This document shows positions 42,228-51,531 of a DNA stretch of 64,000 bases, in pieces. Location: assembly GCF_009735645.1 (NCBI RefSeq), contig NZ_CP032550.1, positions 620,001 to 684,000 on the forward strand, read 5' to 3'. How positions within the stretch are numbered: position 1 is the stretch's first letter; each line of letters starts with the position of its first letter. The position numbers and the translations under genes were made by a program. The notes below the pieces were generated by a model, which was given only the letters and a program-made list of their open reading frames with translations, was not told the origin of the DNA and did no database searches. Origin of the DNA: Microbacterium oryzae. Its GTDB lineage: Bacteria > Actinomycetota > Actinomycetes > Actinomycetales > Microbacteriaceae.

Positions 42228-44765
42228 GCAGAGCACCCCGAGAACGACGTCCACGCCATCCAGGCGAAGTGGCAGGCCTACTGGAGCGAGCACGGCACGT
42301 TCCTCGCCGGGGAAGAGGGCGACACTCGCCCGCGCAAGTACGTGCTCGCGATGTTCCCGTACCCCTCGGGCGATCTGCACATGGGGCACGCGGAGAACTA
42401 CCTCTACAGCGACATCGTCGCGCGCTTCTGGCGGCACCGCGGGTACAACGTGCTGCACCCGATCGGCTGGGACTCGTTCGGCCTGCCCGCCGAGAACGCC
42501 GCCATCAAGCGCAAGGCCGACCCGCGCGAGTGGACCTACGCGAACATCGCGCAGCAGCGCGAGAGCCTCAAGCGCTACGGCGTCTCGTTCGACTGGAGCC
42601 GCGTGCTCCACACGAGCGACGAGGACTACTACCGCTGGAATCAGTGGCTGTTCCTGCAGCTGCACGAGCGGGGTCTGGCGTACCGCAAGGAGAGCCCCGT
42701 CAACTGGTGCCCGAACGACCAGACCGTGCTCGCCAACGAGCAGGTGGTCGACGGGCACTGCGAGCGCTGCGGTGCCGAGGTCGAGAAGAAGAAGCTCACG
42801 CAGTGGTACTTCAAGATCACGGAGTACGCCGACCGCCTGCTCGACGACCTGAACCAGCTCGAGGGCTTCTGGCCGCACAAGGTGCTGCAGATGCAGCGCA
42901 ACTGGATCGGCCGCTCGGTCGGCGCCGACATCGACTTCGAGATCGAGGGCCGCGACGAGAAGGTCACCGTCTTCTCCACGCGCCCCGACACGCTGCACGG
43001 CGCGACGTTCATGGTGGTCGCTCCCGACAGCGACCTCGCCGCCGAGCTCGTCGCCGGCTCCTCGCCGGAGGTGCGGATGGCTTTCCAGGCCTATCTGGAC
43101 GACGTGCGCAAGCAGACCGACATCGAGCGCCAGAACTCCGACCGCCCGAAGACCGGCGTCTTCCTCGACCGCTTCGCGATCAACCCCGTGAACGGCGAGC
43201 GCCTGCCGATCTGGGCCGCCGACTATGTCCTGGCCGACTACGGACACGGCGCCGTCATGGCCGTGCCCGCGCATGATCAGCGCGACCTCGACTTCGCCAT
43301 CCGCTTCGACCTGCCCGTGCGCGTGGTCGTCGACACGTCCGCTCCCGTCACCGGGGCCATCCCGGTGATCGAGCTGGACGAGGACGGCGTGCCGATCGAC
43401 CCCATGCCCTCGGAGGACCCGCGCGAGACCGGCGTCGCCCTCACCGGCGAAGGCCGCCTCATCAACTCGGGCGCCCTCAACGGGCTCTCCAAGCGCAACG
43501 CGATCGCCCGTGTGGTCGAGCAGCTGGCGGCCGCCGGCACCGGCCGCGCCGCCAAGCAGTACCGTCTGCGCGACTGGCTGATCTCGCGTCAGCGGTACTG
43601 GGGCACGCCCATCCCGATGCTTCACACCGAGGATGGCCGGGTCGTGCCCGTTCCCGAGGACCAGCTGCCCGTGCGCCTGCCCGTCGCGGAAGGTCTCGAT
43701 CTCAAGCCGAAGGGCAAATCGCCGCTGGGCGCCGCGACCGAGTGGGTCACGACGACCGTTCCGGCCACCGGCGCGCCCGCGCTGCGCGATCCCGACACGA
43801 TGGACACGTTCGTCGACAGCTCGTGGTACTTCCTGCGGTTCCTGTCGCCGGGCATGGACGGCGCGCCGTTCGGCTCCGCCGACGCCTCGCGCTGGGCGCC
43901 GGTCGACGCCTACATCGGCGGCGTCGAGCACGCGATCCTGCACCTGCTGTACGCGCGCTTCATCACGAAGGTCCTCTTCGATCTGGGTCGCGTGGACTTC
44001 ACCGAGCCGTTCTCCAGCCTCATCAACCAGGGCATGGTCATCCTCGACGGCGCGAAGATGTCGAAGTCGAAGGGCAACCTCGTGCTCTTCAGCGACGAGC
44101 TCTCCGCGCACGGTGCCGACGCGCTGCGCGTCGCCCTCGCCTTCGCGGGCCCGGTGGAGGACGACAAGGACTGGAAGGACGTCTCGACCACCGGCGCGCA
44201 GAAGTTCCTCGCCCGCGCCATGCGCGTCGCGCAGGACGTGACGAGTTCGCGCGACGTGGTGTGGGCCGACGGCGACGCCGCGCTGCGCCGCGTGACGCAC
44301 CGCCTCCTCGCGGAGGCGCCGAGCCTGGTCGAGCAGACCAAGTTCAACGTCGTCGTGGCGCGCCTCATGGAGCTGGTCAACGCCATCCGCAAGACGATCG
44401 ACAGCGGAGCGGGCGCCGGCGACCCCGCCGTCCGCGAGGCCGCCGAGGTCACCGCCATGGTGCTCGACCTCTTCGCCCCCCACACGGCGGAGGAGATGTG
44501 GGAGGTGCTCGGCTACGAGCCGTCGGTCGGACTCGTCACGTGGCGGAACGCCGACCCGACGCTCCTCGTCGAGGAGAAGGTCACCGCGGTCGTGCAGATC
44601 GACGGCAAGGTGCGCGCCACGCTCGAGGTGCCGGCGAAGATCGACGGTCCGTCGCTCGAGCACCTCGCACGCAACGACGACCGGGTGCTGCGGGCGCTCG
44701 GCGAGCGCGAGATCACGCGCGCGATCGTGCGGCCGCCGAAGGTCGTCAGCTTCTCGACGAAGTAA
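42198..44765 (+). CDS. leuS: Leucyl-tRNA synthetase
   Basis: 855-residue class Ia synthetase charging tRNA-Leu. '[19 protein letters not shown]' has the HMGH (HIGH) signature, '[17 protein letters not shown]' and '[20 protein letters not shown]' the zinc/editing boundary, '[20 protein letters not shown]' (split [17 protein letters not shown]) the CP1 editing site, and '[13 protein letters not shown]' the KMSKS loop. GTG 42198 is the first of two possible starts: a 15-nt direct repeat duplicates the start codon and the next four codons, so GTG 42213 is the alternative. No Shine-Dalgarno is obvious. TAACCT about 78 nt upstream may be the -10. No T-box leader is seen. Confidence 0.95.
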   Translation: MSQNPVSQNPAEHPENDVHAIQAKWQAYWSEHGTFLAGEEGDTRPRKYVLAMFPYPSGDLHMGHAENYLYSDIVARFWRHRGYNVLHPIGWDSFGLPAENAAIKRKADPREWTYANIAQQRESLKRYGVSFDWSRVLHTSDEDYYRWNQWLFLQLHERGLAYRKESPVNWCPNDQTVLANEQVVDGHCERCGAEVEKKKLTQWYFKITEYADRLLDDLNQLEGFWPHKVLQMQRNWIGRSVGADIDFEIEGRDEKVTVFSTRPDTLHGATFMVVAPDSDLAAELVAGSSPEVRMAFQAYLDDVRKQTDIERQNSDRPKTGVFLDRFAINPVNGERLPIWAADYVLADYGHGAVMAVPAHDQRDLDFAIRFDLPVRVVVDTSAPVTGAIPVIELDEDGVPIDPMPSEDPRETGVALTGEGRLINSGALNGLSKRNAIARVVEQLAAAGTGRAAKQYRLRDWLISRQRYWGTPIPMLHTEDGRVVPVPEDQLPVRLPVAEGLDLKPKGKSPLGAATEWVTTTVPATGAPALRDPDTMDTFVDSSWYFLRFLSPGMDGAPFGSADASRWAPVDAYIGGVEHAILHLLYARFITKVLFDLGRVDFTEPFSSLINQGMVILDGAKMSKSKGNLVLFSDELSAHGADALRVALAFAGPVEDDKDWKDVSTTGAQKFLARAMRVAQDVTSSRDVVWADGDAALRRVTHRLLAEAPSLVEQTKFNVVVARLMELVNAIRKTIDSGAGAGDPAVREAAEVTAMVLDLFAPHTAEEMWEVLGYEPSVGLVTWRNADPTLLVEEKVTAVVQIDGKVRATLEVPAKIDGPSLEHLARNDDRVLRALGEREITRAIVRPPKVVSFSTK

Positions 44766-44772
44766 GGCAGCG

Positions 44773-44818
44773 CGCGCGAAGGCCGGCTTCCCGGTAGGGA
44801 GGCCGGCCTTCGCGCGCG
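44773..44818. terminator. Intrinsic terminator after leuS
   Basis: 21-bp stem with a single G-U pair (gcgcgcgaaggccggcttccc against its partner at 44798-44818) and a 4-nt loop, starting 8 nt after the leuS stop. Strong hairpin without U-tract. Confidence 0.85.
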
Positions 44819-44928
44819 GGCTCCGGGCGTCGCGACCGGACTCCCTTGCGGTCGGGCCCGGTCACGGCGAATCGGTGAGCGTCCACCAGACGCCGCCCAC
44901 CACGAGCAGTGCAACGCGGTGCACCACC

Positions 44929-45240
44929 TCAGGCGTCGTCTCGAGAGACGGTGCGGCGATCGGTCAGCCCCAGGACCGAGTAGCGGCGCTCGATACCCGC
45001 GGTCGCACGTCCCCACTCGCTGCTCGCGACGCGTTCCTGATGCATCCTGAAAGCGGGTTCGTCTGCGAACTGCTCATCGACATCCCAGACCAGAGGGTCA
45101 GAGGACGGCGTGACGGCGAAGGCGAGGCACCCCGGCTCGGTGCGGGTCAGCGCGACGTGTCGGGGGAGGTGCTCGGCGACCAGCCTCGACTCGACCTCGT
45201 TCTTGCAGACCAATCGGCCGGTCAGACGAACAGCGCTCAC
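44929..45240 (-). CDS. Antibiotic biosynthesis monooxygenase (ABM)-type quinol monooxygenase
   Basis: 103-residue ABM/YgiN-like ferredoxin-fold protein: 'RLTGRLVCKNEVESRLVAEHL' (strand-helix), 'HVALTRTEPGCLAFAVTPSSD' (split TEPGCLAFAV) and 'WDVDEQFADEPAFRMHQERV', equivalent to the family 'E.Y.d..Af..H..s'. The proteins are small cofactor-free oxygenases or stress sensors. GTG 45240 is chosen because TAGCAT ends 7 nt before it (leaderless) and it directly precedes the first strand. The substrate is unknown. Confidence 0.8.
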   Translation of the reverse strand: MSAVRLTGRLVCKNEVESRLVAEHLPRHVALTRTEPGCLAFAVTPSSDPLVWDVDEQFADEPAFRMHQERVASSEWGRATAGIERRYSVLGLTDRRTVSRDDA

Positions 45241-45416
45241 CCCATCGATGCTAGACGGCCGTGTCGTCCCGGGTGCGGGACTCCGGACTCGTGGGGCGCG
45301 CTCGTCCAGGTGCCGCCCGGGCATCACCGTGTGCACAGGCCGCCCGGTGCGGCGTGGCGCGCAGCCTTCCGCTCTCCCTTCCTCACGGGGGTCCGCCGCC
45401 GCCTAGCGTGACGAGG

Positions 45417-46034
45417 ATGAGCGCCGAGACGGGCTTCCGATCGCCGCGCGCCCGCCTGGGCGTCGGCGGGGTGGTCGTGCTCGTGCTCGCCGCTCTCGCC
45501 CTGACGGTCGGCATCGGCATCTGGCGCGGCGCGTCCTCTCCGGTGGAGGAGGTCGCGGTCACCACTGCGCCGACGAGCAGTCCCGTGGCGGAGGCCGGGC
45601 AGTTGTTCGTGCACGTGCACGGCGCAGTGAATGAGCCCGGGCTCTACGTGCTCGCGGCCGGCGCTCGCGTCGTCGATGCGATCTCCGCCGCCGGCGGGCT
45701 CGCCGACGACGCGGACGCTGCGGCGGTGAACCTCGCCCGGCCGCTCGCCGACGGAGAGCAACTGGGAGTGCCCGCCGTGGGGGAGGAGCCGCCGCCACCC
45801 GCACCATCCTCGGGAACGGGGTCAGGGCCATCCGGCGGGGAAGCTCTCGTGAGTCTCAACAGCGCGGACCAGGCCGCGCTGGAAGCCCTGCCGCGTATCG
45901 GCCCCGCTCTCGCGCAGCGCATCATGGCGTGGCGTGAGGAGAACGGCCCGTTCATGGCGGTCGAGGATCTGCTCGCGGTGCCGGGAATCGGCGACAAGAT
46001 GCTCGAGACGCTCCGGCCGTTGGTGACGCTGTGA
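45417..46034 (+). CDS. comEA: ComEA-family helix-hairpin-helix DNA-uptake protein
   Basis: 205 residues. One N-terminal membrane helix (VGGVVVLVLAALALTVGIGI), a SLBB/soluble-ligand domain with 'VHVHGAVNEPGLYVLAAGAR' and 'VVDAISAAGGL', a Pro-rich linker, then two helix-hairpin-helix motifs: 'SLNSADQAALEALPRIGPAL' and 'FMAVEDLLAVPGIGDKMLE'. It binds incoming DNA at the cell surface. TAGCGT ends 7 nt before the ATG (leaderless). It overlaps comEC by 4 nt. Confidence 0.92.
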   Translation: MSAETGFRSPRARLGVGGVVVLVLAALALTVGIGIWRGASSPVEEVAVTTAPTSSPVAEAGQLFVHVHGAVNEPGLYVLAAGARVVDAISAAGGLADDADAAAVNLARPLADGEQLGVPAVGEEPPPPAPSSGTGSGPSGGEALVSLNSADQAALEALPRIGPALAQRIMAWREENGPFMAVEDLLAVPGIGDKMLETLRPLVTL

Positions 46035-48364
46035 CGCGCGTGCGCGACCTGCGACTGCTGCCGATCGCCGCTGGGGTCTGGGCGGTGGCGCTGGTGTGCG
46101 TGCTCCTGCCGGCAGCCGCACCCGGCATGGTCGTCGGACTGTGGATGGCCGCGGTCGCGCTGGTGGTGCTGCTCGCGGTGCGGCGGGGTCGGCTCATCGC
46201 GGGTGCGTTGCCGCTGCTGGCGGTGGCGCTGGCAGTGTCAGGGGTCGTCGCGACGCACGCGGCCGTCGCTGAGGGGGATCGGGCGGCGGCCCGCGAGCTC
46301 GCTGCCCAGCCGGGTCGCGTCGTCGAGGCGACGGTGACGCTCACGACGAAGGTGCGGCAGGTGGGCGATGCGCTGTGGTTCGACGGCGACACCGCGCAGC
46401 TGCGCGGCGGGCGCGACGAGATCCCGCTGCGCGTCCCCCTCACGATCTCGATCGAGCCCGACCAGCTGCGGGATGGCCCCGCTCTCGACCTCGGGTCGGT
46501 GGTGACCGTGCGCGGTTCGGCCGAACCGGGCGACGCGGGGCAGCGGTCCGTGCTGGTCCTCTTCGCCGGGCGCGGCGAGGTGGTGCGCGGGCCGCCGCAC
46601 GTGCTGGGTCTGATGAGCGGGCTGCGCGACGGCTTCGTGCACGACGTCGTAGCCGGGCTTCCCGAGCCGGGCGCGGGCCTGCTTCCCGGGCTCGCCGTCG
46701 GCGACGACCGCGGCGTGTTCGAGGAGCTCGATGCCGCCATGAAGACGTCGTCGCTGTCGCACCTGACCGCGGTCAGCGGAGCCAACTGCGCACTCGTCGT
46801 CGGGATCGCGTTCGCGGCGGCGGCCGCGATGCGCATGCCACGCGCGATGCGAGTGATGATGGCGCTGGCGACGCTGGGCGGCTTCGTGCTGCTCGTCACG
46901 CCGGAGCCGAGCGTCATCCGCGCGGCGACGATGGCCGCGATCGCGATGCTCGGCGTGCTGCTCGGGCGCACGGGCGCGGGTGCGGCCGCGCTCGGAGGTG
47001 CGGTCGTGGTCTTGCTGACGCTCGACCCGTGGCTCGCAACGACGTACGGCTTCGCGCTGTCCGCGCTCGCGACGGCGGCGCTGCTCCTGCTCGCGGGTCC
47101 GCTCGCCGAGGGGCTCGAGCGCTGGATGCCGCGGGTCGTCGCACTCGGCATCTCGGTGCCGCTGGCCGCGCAGATCGTGTGCGGGCCGATCCTCGTGCTC
47201 CTGAGCCCGCAGGTGTCGGCCTACGGGGTGGTGGCGAACATGATCGCCGCGCCCGCGGCACCTTCGGCCACCGTGCTCGGGATGCTCGCATGCGTTCTGC
47301 AGAGTGTCCCCCTCCTGGCCGAGGGACTTGCCGGTCTCGCATGGGTCCCGTCGGCGTGGATCGGGCAGACCGCGCTGCTGTTCGCGCGCCTTCCGGTCGC
47401 GACCGTGCCCTGGTGGGGCGGTCTCCTCGGGTGTCTCGCGCTCGCCTTGGCCGGCGCCGCTCTCGTCGCTGTGCTTCTGCGCCCCGGCCGAGTGCGGGCG
47501 GGCGTGCGGCGAGCGTCACTCGTCGTGCTGGCGGTGGTGGCCGGCGTCAGCGCGGGGACGAGCGCGCTCGCCGGCGTCGCCGGACCGCTGACTGCCCCGC
47601 GCGACTGGAGCATCGCGATGTGCGACATCGGACAGGGCGACGCGGTGCTGCTGCGCTCCGAAGGCGCGACGATGCTCGTCGACACGGGGCCGGATCCGGC
47701 GCTTCTCGACGACTGCCTGACGCGACTCGGAATCGCGCGTCTCGACCTTCTCGTGCTCACGCACTTCGATCTGGATCACGTCGGCGGAGTGGACGCGGTC
47801 GCCGACCGCGCCGAAGCGGTGCTGCATGGACCGGTCGGCGCGGATGGCAGGGGATGGCTTGAGCGCGCCGGTGATACTCATTTCATCGACGCATCCGTGG
47901 GGATGTCTGGGAGCCTCGGCGCCGCGCGTTGGCGCGTGCTGTGGCCGAAGCGCGACAGTCGCGCCTTTCCGGAGGGGAACGATGCGAGCGTCGTCCTCGA
48001 GATCGCGGGAGGGACCATCCCGCGCACGCTGCTGCTCGGCGACCTCGGCGCATCGTCCCAGGCGGCATTGCGCGGATCGGGCGCCCTCGCGGCGCGGTTC
48101 GACGTCGTCAAGGTCGCGCACCATGGCAGCGCCGATCAGGACCCCGAGCTCTATCGCATGGCGCGCCCCGCCCTCGCCCTGATCGGCGTGGGCGCCGACA
48201 ACGACTACGGTCATCCCGCCGACGGCATCCTCGCCGAGCTGAGGTCGCTCGGGACGACGATCACGCGCACGGATCAGGACGGCCTCGTGCTGGTCGGCCG
48301 GTCGGCGGATGGCGCGCCCTGGGTGTGGCGGGAGCGTCCGCCACCCCAGAAAGCCGCAGGATGA
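46031..48364 (+). CDS. comEC: ComEC/Rec2-family DNA-uptake channel
   Basis: 777 residues. An N-terminal membrane region with an OB-like segment, the Competence domain with about 10 helices ('HLTAVSGANCALVVGIAFAA' is the signature), and a C-terminal metallo-beta-lactamase-like domain with 'CDIGQGDAVLLRSEGATMLV', 'LTHFDLDHVGGVDAV' and 'VKVAHHGSADQDPELY'. It forms the channel for single-stranded DNA and possibly the nuclease that degrades the other strand. GTG overlaps the comEA stop. In related genomes holA usually follows; here a VOC gene on the opposite strand follows instead. Confidence 0.92.
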   Translation: MTRVRDLRLLPIAAGVWAVALVCVLLPAAAPGMVVGLWMAAVALVVLLAVRRGRLIAGALPLLAVALAVSGVVATHAAVAEGDRAAARELAAQPGRVVEATVTLTTKVRQVGDALWFDGDTAQLRGGRDEIPLRVPLTISIEPDQLRDGPALDLGSVVTVRGSAEPGDAGQRSVLVLFAGRGEVVRGPPHVLGLMSGLRDGFVHDVVAGLPEPGAGLLPGLAVGDDRGVFEELDAAMKTSSLSHLTAVSGANCALVVGIAFAAAAAMRMPRAMRVMMALATLGGFVLLVTPEPSVIRAATMAAIAMLGVLLGRTGAGAAALGGAVVVLLTLDPWLATTYGFALSALATAALLLLAGPLAEGLERWMPRVVALGISVPLAAQIVCGPILVLLSPQVSAYGVVANMIAAPAAPSATVLGMLACVLQSVPLLAEGLAGLAWVPSAWIGQTALLFARLPVATVPWWGGLLGCLALALAGAALVAVLLRPGRVRAGVRRASLVVLAVVAGVSAGTSALAGVAGPLTAPRDWSIAMCDIGQGDAVLLRSEGATMLVDTGPDPALLDDCLTRLGIARLDLLVLTHFDLDHVGGVDAVADRAEAVLHGPVGADGRGWLERAGDTHFIDASVGMSGSLGAARWRVLWPKRDSRAFPEGNDASVVLEIAGGTIPRTLLLGDLGASSQAALRGSGALAARFDVVKVAHHGSADQDPELYRMARPALALIGVGADNDYGHPADGILAELRSLGTTITRTDQDGLVLVGRSADGAPWVWRERPPPQKAAG

Positions 48365-48391
48365 GCGGCCGACGCGGCCACCGCCATCCGC

Positions 48392-48808
48392 TCAGCTGGT
48401 CTGATCGGTCGCCTCCTCCTCGTAGCCGATGAGCCAGCTCACGCCGTGCCGGTCGACGACGCGTCCATCGTGCGCGCCCCAGCTGCGCCGCTGCAGCGGA
48501 TCGATCACGATGCCGCCGTCGGACAGAGCGTGGAACCAGCGGGTGAGGGTTGCGCCGTCCGCGGTGCCGAGCAGCGCGATGCTCACCCCGCTCATCCGCA
48601 GCGTCTCCTCGCCTGCGACAGCGTCGGTGCCGTACAGACTCACGGAACCGGACAGCGCCCCGTGCGCGATCGCGTCGGCGGGGCCATCCGTGCGGTCGAA
48701 CTCGGCGTACGTATGCAGGGCGAGCTCGCCGCCGAAGACGTCTCGATAGAACGTGAGCGCCTCGGCGGCGGTGCCGGGAAACCAGAGGTACAGGGTCTGC
48801 GCGGTCAT
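48392..48808 (-). CDS. VOC-family protein (PhnB/DUF1801-type glyoxalase fold)
   Basis: 138-residue vicinal oxygen chelate fold: 'LYLWFPGTAAEALTFYRDVF' (strand-helix with F-Y...F), 'HGALSGSVSLYGTDAV', 'SIALLGTADGATLTRWFHAL' and 'WGAHDGRVVDRHGVSWLIGY' (split GRVVDRHGVSWLIGY), the closing D-x-x-G-x-x-W pattern of PhnB-like proteins. Shine-Dalgarno aaggagc precedes the ATG at 48808. The substrate is unknown. Convergent with comEC; start of the accessory region. Confidence 0.87.
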   Translation of the reverse strand: MTAQTLYLWFPGTAAEALTFYRDVFGGELALHTYAEFDRTDGPADAIAHGALSGSVSLYGTDAVAGEETLRMSGVSIALLGTADGATLTRWFHALSDGGIVIDPLQRRSWGAHDGRVVDRHGVSWLIGYEEEATDQTS

Positions 48809-48935
48809 GGGGCTCCTTCGCCGGTCGCCACGGCGGTCGTGGCATGCGTCAAGGATGCCCGATGGTGGCGCTGGCGTCTCCAGGCCCATATATTGATCGC
48901 CATCGCTCAAGGGGGGCGGGGGAGTGAGTGAATCG

Positions 48936-49226
48936 ATGAAGATCAAGAAGCGGACGAGTGCGGTGCTCGGAATGGGTGCGGCGATCGCGATGAGCATGTT
49001 CGGGGCGGTGGCGCCGGCATCAGCGGCTACTCTGGCGCCGTCTTGCGTGATCGCACACACGCTCAGCAACGGTGACGTCAAGGTGGCGAACAACTGTGCG
49101 AAGGCGAAGCGGATCAAGGTCGTCATGGCTTGGGGTCCCGACCTGGCCTGCTGGACCATCGGCGCTGGCGGGGCTGCCATCTGGGACGACCCGCTCGGTC
49201 GTCTCGACCGGGTCGTGCTCTGCTGA
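48936..49226 (+). CDS. Small secreted four-cysteine protein, tendamistat-like candidate
   Basis: 96 residues from ATG 48936 (an in-frame GTG at 48924 would add MSES). A Sec signal peptide ends at ASA-A near residue 35. The mature part, about 62 residues, has exactly four cysteines with spacings 16, 17 and 23. The middle spacing of 17 and the pattern 'PSCV...NNCAKAKRIKVVMAWG...AC' resemble the alpha-amylase inhibitor tendamistat (C11, C27, C45, C73), which would form two disulfides in an all-beta fold. A TATATT box at about 48889-48894 may be the -10. The relation to tendamistat is a visual inference; the arrangement also occurs in uncharacterised Streptomyces secreted proteins. Confidence 0.7.
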   Translation: MKIKKRTSAVLGMGAAIAMSMFGAVAPASAATLAPSCVIAHTLSNGDVKVANNCAKAKRIKVVMAWGPDLACWTIGAGGAAIWDDPLGRLDRVVLC

Positions 49227-49237
49227 CCGCGTAAGCG

Positions 49238-49270
49238 AGGGCGGGGTCGGGCGGGTCCCGGCCCCGCCTT
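49238..49270. terminator. Intrinsic terminator hairpin
   Basis: 14-bp stem with two G-U pairs (agggcggggtcggg against 49257-49270) and a 5-nt loop, 11 nt after the stop of the small secreted protein gene, followed by tcct. Probably ends that transcript before the TPR gene. Confidence 0.65.
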
Positions 49271-49311
49271 CCTCGTGACCGGACGCGAACGGTTCCTGTC
49301 AGGATGGGCAG

Positions 49312-49800
49312 GTGAGCGAATCTTGGGATGAGCGGATCGACGCCTTCTGGGAGTCGGCGGACGGTGCGCGGCCAGCGGAGACGCTCGCCGCGATGGCCGT
49401 GCTGATCCGCGAGCGCGGGGACGGCGACCCGGACGCGCTGTACGAATGGGCGTCGGCGCACGACTTCCTCGGGCGGGAGGCGGAGGCGATTCCGCTGTAT
49501 CGCGAGGCTCTCGCTGCGGGGCTGTCGGGGGAGCGGCGTCCGCAGGCGATCATCCAGCTCGCGAGCTCGCTGCGCAATGTCGGCGACCCCGCGGCGGCGA
49601 TCGACCTGCTCGAGGAGCATGCACCCCATGCGGTCACGGGCTCCGCATCGCAGGCGTTCCTCGCGCTCGCGCTCCACGACGCCGGCCGCACCGACGAGGC
49701 ACTCCGCGTCGCGCTGCGTGCCCTCGCCCCGACACTGCCGCTGTACTCGCGTGCGGTCGCTGCGTACGCCGATGAGCTGGTCACCGTCCGAGCGGAGTAG
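49312..49800 (+). CDS. Tetratricopeptide-repeat protein
   Basis: 162-residue all-helical protein with TPR-like units: 'DPDALYEWASAHDFLGREAE' then 'AIPLYREALAAGLSGERRP', 'QAIIQLASSLRNVGDPAAAI', and 'AFLALALHDAGRTDEALRVA', each with the spaced A/G/Y pattern. It matches the actinobacterial 'tetratrico peptide repeat' group with N-terminal 'WDERIDAFW'. Likely a protein-interaction scaffold. GTG 49312 is preceded by CAGGAT-N6, either a weak Shine-Dalgarno or a leaderless -10. Confidence 0.82.
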   Translation: MSESWDERIDAFWESADGARPAETLAAMAVLIRERGDGDPDALYEWASAHDFLGREAEAIPLYREALAAGLSGERRPQAIIQLASSLRNVGDPAAAIDLLEEHAPHAVTGSASQAFLALALHDAGRTDEALRVALRALAPTLPLYSRAVAAYADELVTVRAE

Positions 49801-49812
49801 TCGCAGGGGGCG

Positions 49813-50328
49813 TTACTCGTGGCCGAGGGGAATCTCGGCCGACTCCCGCCAGACTCCGTTCGCGCCCTCGACGAGGAGCGTCACGGCATCGGCGCGTCCG
49901 TGAAGCGGAAGGACGGCGCGCACCTCCCGCTCGGCGCCGATCAGCTCTGCGTGAGTGGCGGTGTCGCCGACGGTCGCGTGTGGTTCGGACCCGTCGTGTA
50001 GACCGCCGTAAGGAGGATAGGCGGGGAAGGCACGATGGACGGCGGCGGTGAGTCGCACGAAAGGCGACGCGTCGCCAGGAGCGAGCCACAGGATCTCGCC
50101 TCCGAACCAGCCCGTGTCGGTGAGCGCGAAGTCGAACCGCCGGACGGAGCAGACCGCGCGGCGCAAAGCCGTCGTCGCGGCTTCGTCTAGCTGCGAGGCC
50201 GGCACGAACGGAAAGAGAACGGTGATGTGCGGGGGTACCCCGGTGCGGGCGTCCGCTGCGAACCGCTGTCGAAGTCCGACGAGATCATGCGAGGTCGGCG
50301 CCTTCACGATCAACGCTGTCCGAGACAT
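49813..50328 (-). CDS. 2'-5' RNA ligase / 2H phosphoesterase family protein
   Basis: 171 residues. Two H-x-T/S motifs define the 2H superfamily: 'GVPPHITVLFPFVP' and 'GSEPHATVGDTA'. Such enzymes open or form 2',5' or cyclic phosphodiester bonds in RNA or nucleotides. TATCAT ends 6 nt before ATG 50328, so transcription is leaderless. A lone gene convergent with the TPR gene. The exact substrate is unknown. Confidence 0.85.
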   Translation of the reverse strand: MSRTALIVKAPTSHDLVGLRQRFAADARTGVPPHITVLFPFVPASQLDEAATTALRRAVCSVRRFDFALTDTGWFGGEILWLAPGDASPFVRLTAAVHRAFPAYPPYGGLHDGSEPHATVGDTATHAELIGAEREVRAVLPLHGRADAVTLLVEGANGVWRESAEIPLGHE

Positions 50329-50394
50329 GGCTCGATGATAGAAGGGCCCGTCGAAGCACCGACGCGTTGCCGCATCAGACGTGCAGCAGGGCGG

Positions 50395-50892
50395 CTACAG
50401 TTCCATTCCCATCACCGTGCGCACCAGCGGTCCGCCGTGGTCGTCCTCGAGGCGGCGCATGCCGATCTTCTCCGCAACCCGGCGCGATGCCAGGTTCTCG
50501 GGATGGATGATCGCGACGAGCCGATCCGCCGTCGTGTTCCGACGAGCGAAGTCGCGGCAGGCGCCGGCGGCTTCCGTGGCCAGGCCGTGACCTTGCCGGG
50601 GGACGCGAATGTGATAGCCGACCTCTAACCGCGGCTCGCCATTCACGTCCTGCCAGGTCAGGCCGCAGTCGCCGACGAACTGACCGTCATGCGTCTCGAC
50701 GACCCACAGTCCGTACCCGTGACGCTCGTAGTTATCCTGGTTCCACGCGATCCACGCTTGGGCCTGTTCCCTGTTCTTCGGCGATGGGTAGAACGCCATC
50801 ACTTCCGGGTCTCCAAGGAGCTCAGCCATATCGTCGAGGTCATCGCGGCGCATCGGACGGAAGCGCAAATGGGGTGTGTCGGCGGGAAGCAC
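50395..50892 (-). CDS. GNAT-family N-acetyltransferase (RimJ/RimL-like)
   Basis: 165 residues. 'LRFRPMRRDDLDDMAELLGD' starts the domain, 'WVVETHDGQFVGDCGLTWQ' and 'LEVGYHIRVPRQGHGLATEA' contain the acetyl-CoA site (R-Q-G-H-G-L-A-T), and 'IIHPENLASRRVAEKIGM' is the C-terminal motif of the RimJ/RimL group. GTG 50892 is chosen over an upstream ATG at 50961 because TATCGT ends 6 nt before it, a leaderless start. The acceptor is unknown. Confidence 0.85.
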   Translation of the reverse strand: MLPADTPHLRFRPMRRDDLDDMAELLGDPEVMAFYPSPKNREQAQAWIAWNQDNYERHGYGLWVVETHDGQFVGDCGLTWQDVNGEPRLEVGYHIRVPRQGHGLATEAAGACRDFARRNTTADRLVAIIHPENLASRRVAEKIGMRRLEDDHGGPLVRTVMGMEL

Positions 50893-50936
50893 AGACGGAC
50901 GATACCCGAACGACGCAGTTTCCTCCTGAATCCGCC

Positions 50937-51038
50937 TCAGGTGCCCTCCACCGGGAGCCACGGGTCACGGGCCGCCGTGCCGAAGTCGTCGGCGCGCTCG
51001 AGTGCGGCGACGATCGACGGCCCGCGTGTGCTGATCAC
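50937..51038 (-). pseudogene. Short coding-like fragment (possible gene remnant or 33-residue ORF)
   Basis: A 33-residue frame from GTG 51038 to TGA 50937 with nearly every third position G or C and a protein-like composition (core SIVAALERADDFGTAARDP). A stop codon lies four codons before the GTG, so it is either a very small gene or the 3' remnant of a decayed one. No Shine-Dalgarno or TAnnnT box is evident, which favours a remnant. I do not recognise a family. Confidence 0.35.
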
Positions 51039-51062
51039 CCGATCGCGGCGATGTCAGCTCTG

Positions 51063-51395
51063 TTAGGCCGCGTCGTCCGGCCGGAGATCGAGGACGACCG
51101 CGATGTCCGGCCGGCCGGCGACGGCGGCTTCCATGACCTCGCGATGCTCGGCGTCGATCCCGTGCTCGGATCGCTGTGCGACGGCACGCGCGCGCTCGAG
51201 ATCCGCGCTCTCCATCGCGTAGACGAGGATCGGCCCGTCGGACGTGTCGAGGATGACGGCCTTTTCGTGCATGACGCCCTCGTCGGCCAGCGTCGCCAGA
51301 GCTTCCGCCCTGCGCGGGCCGTCGACCTCCTGAAGCCAGCTCTCCAGTCGTTCGCGTTGGTCCGGTTCGATCCGGCGGATGGTCAGGGAGATCAT
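51063..51395 (-). CDS. DUF6176-like small protein
   Basis: 110 residues with 'RIEPDQRERLESWLQEVDGPRRAEALATL' in pieces (ERLESWLQEVDGPRRAEAL), 'EGVMHEKAVILDTSDGPILV' and 'YAMESADLERARAVAQRS', the pattern of the DUF6176 family of alpha/beta barrel-like small proteins. Function unknown. TAGCCT ends 7 nt before the ATG, so transcription is leaderless. Stands alone between the GNAT fragment region and the lipoprotein gene. Confidence 0.75.
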   Translation of the reverse strand: MISLTIRRIEPDQRERLESWLQEVDGPRRAEALATLADEGVMHEKAVILDTSDGPILVYAMESADLERARAVAQRSEHGIDAEHREVMEAAVAGRPDIAVVLDLRPDDAA

Positions 51396-51531
51396 GCGCG
51401 CAAGGCTAGCGGCGCTGAGGCGGTTGCGATGCTTCGAGGCTAGTTACCGGCCCCGGCGCGATGGATCCCCCGCGAGGCGGACATTCCTCCGTGATTTCCG
51501 CGAGGCAGCAGAGCCGAGGCGCGGTGCCGCG

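Noticed and set aside
41412..44663. 1083-codon minus-strand frame covering leuS
   Set aside because: Only its last 225 codons (DedA) are real; the rest mirrors leuS.
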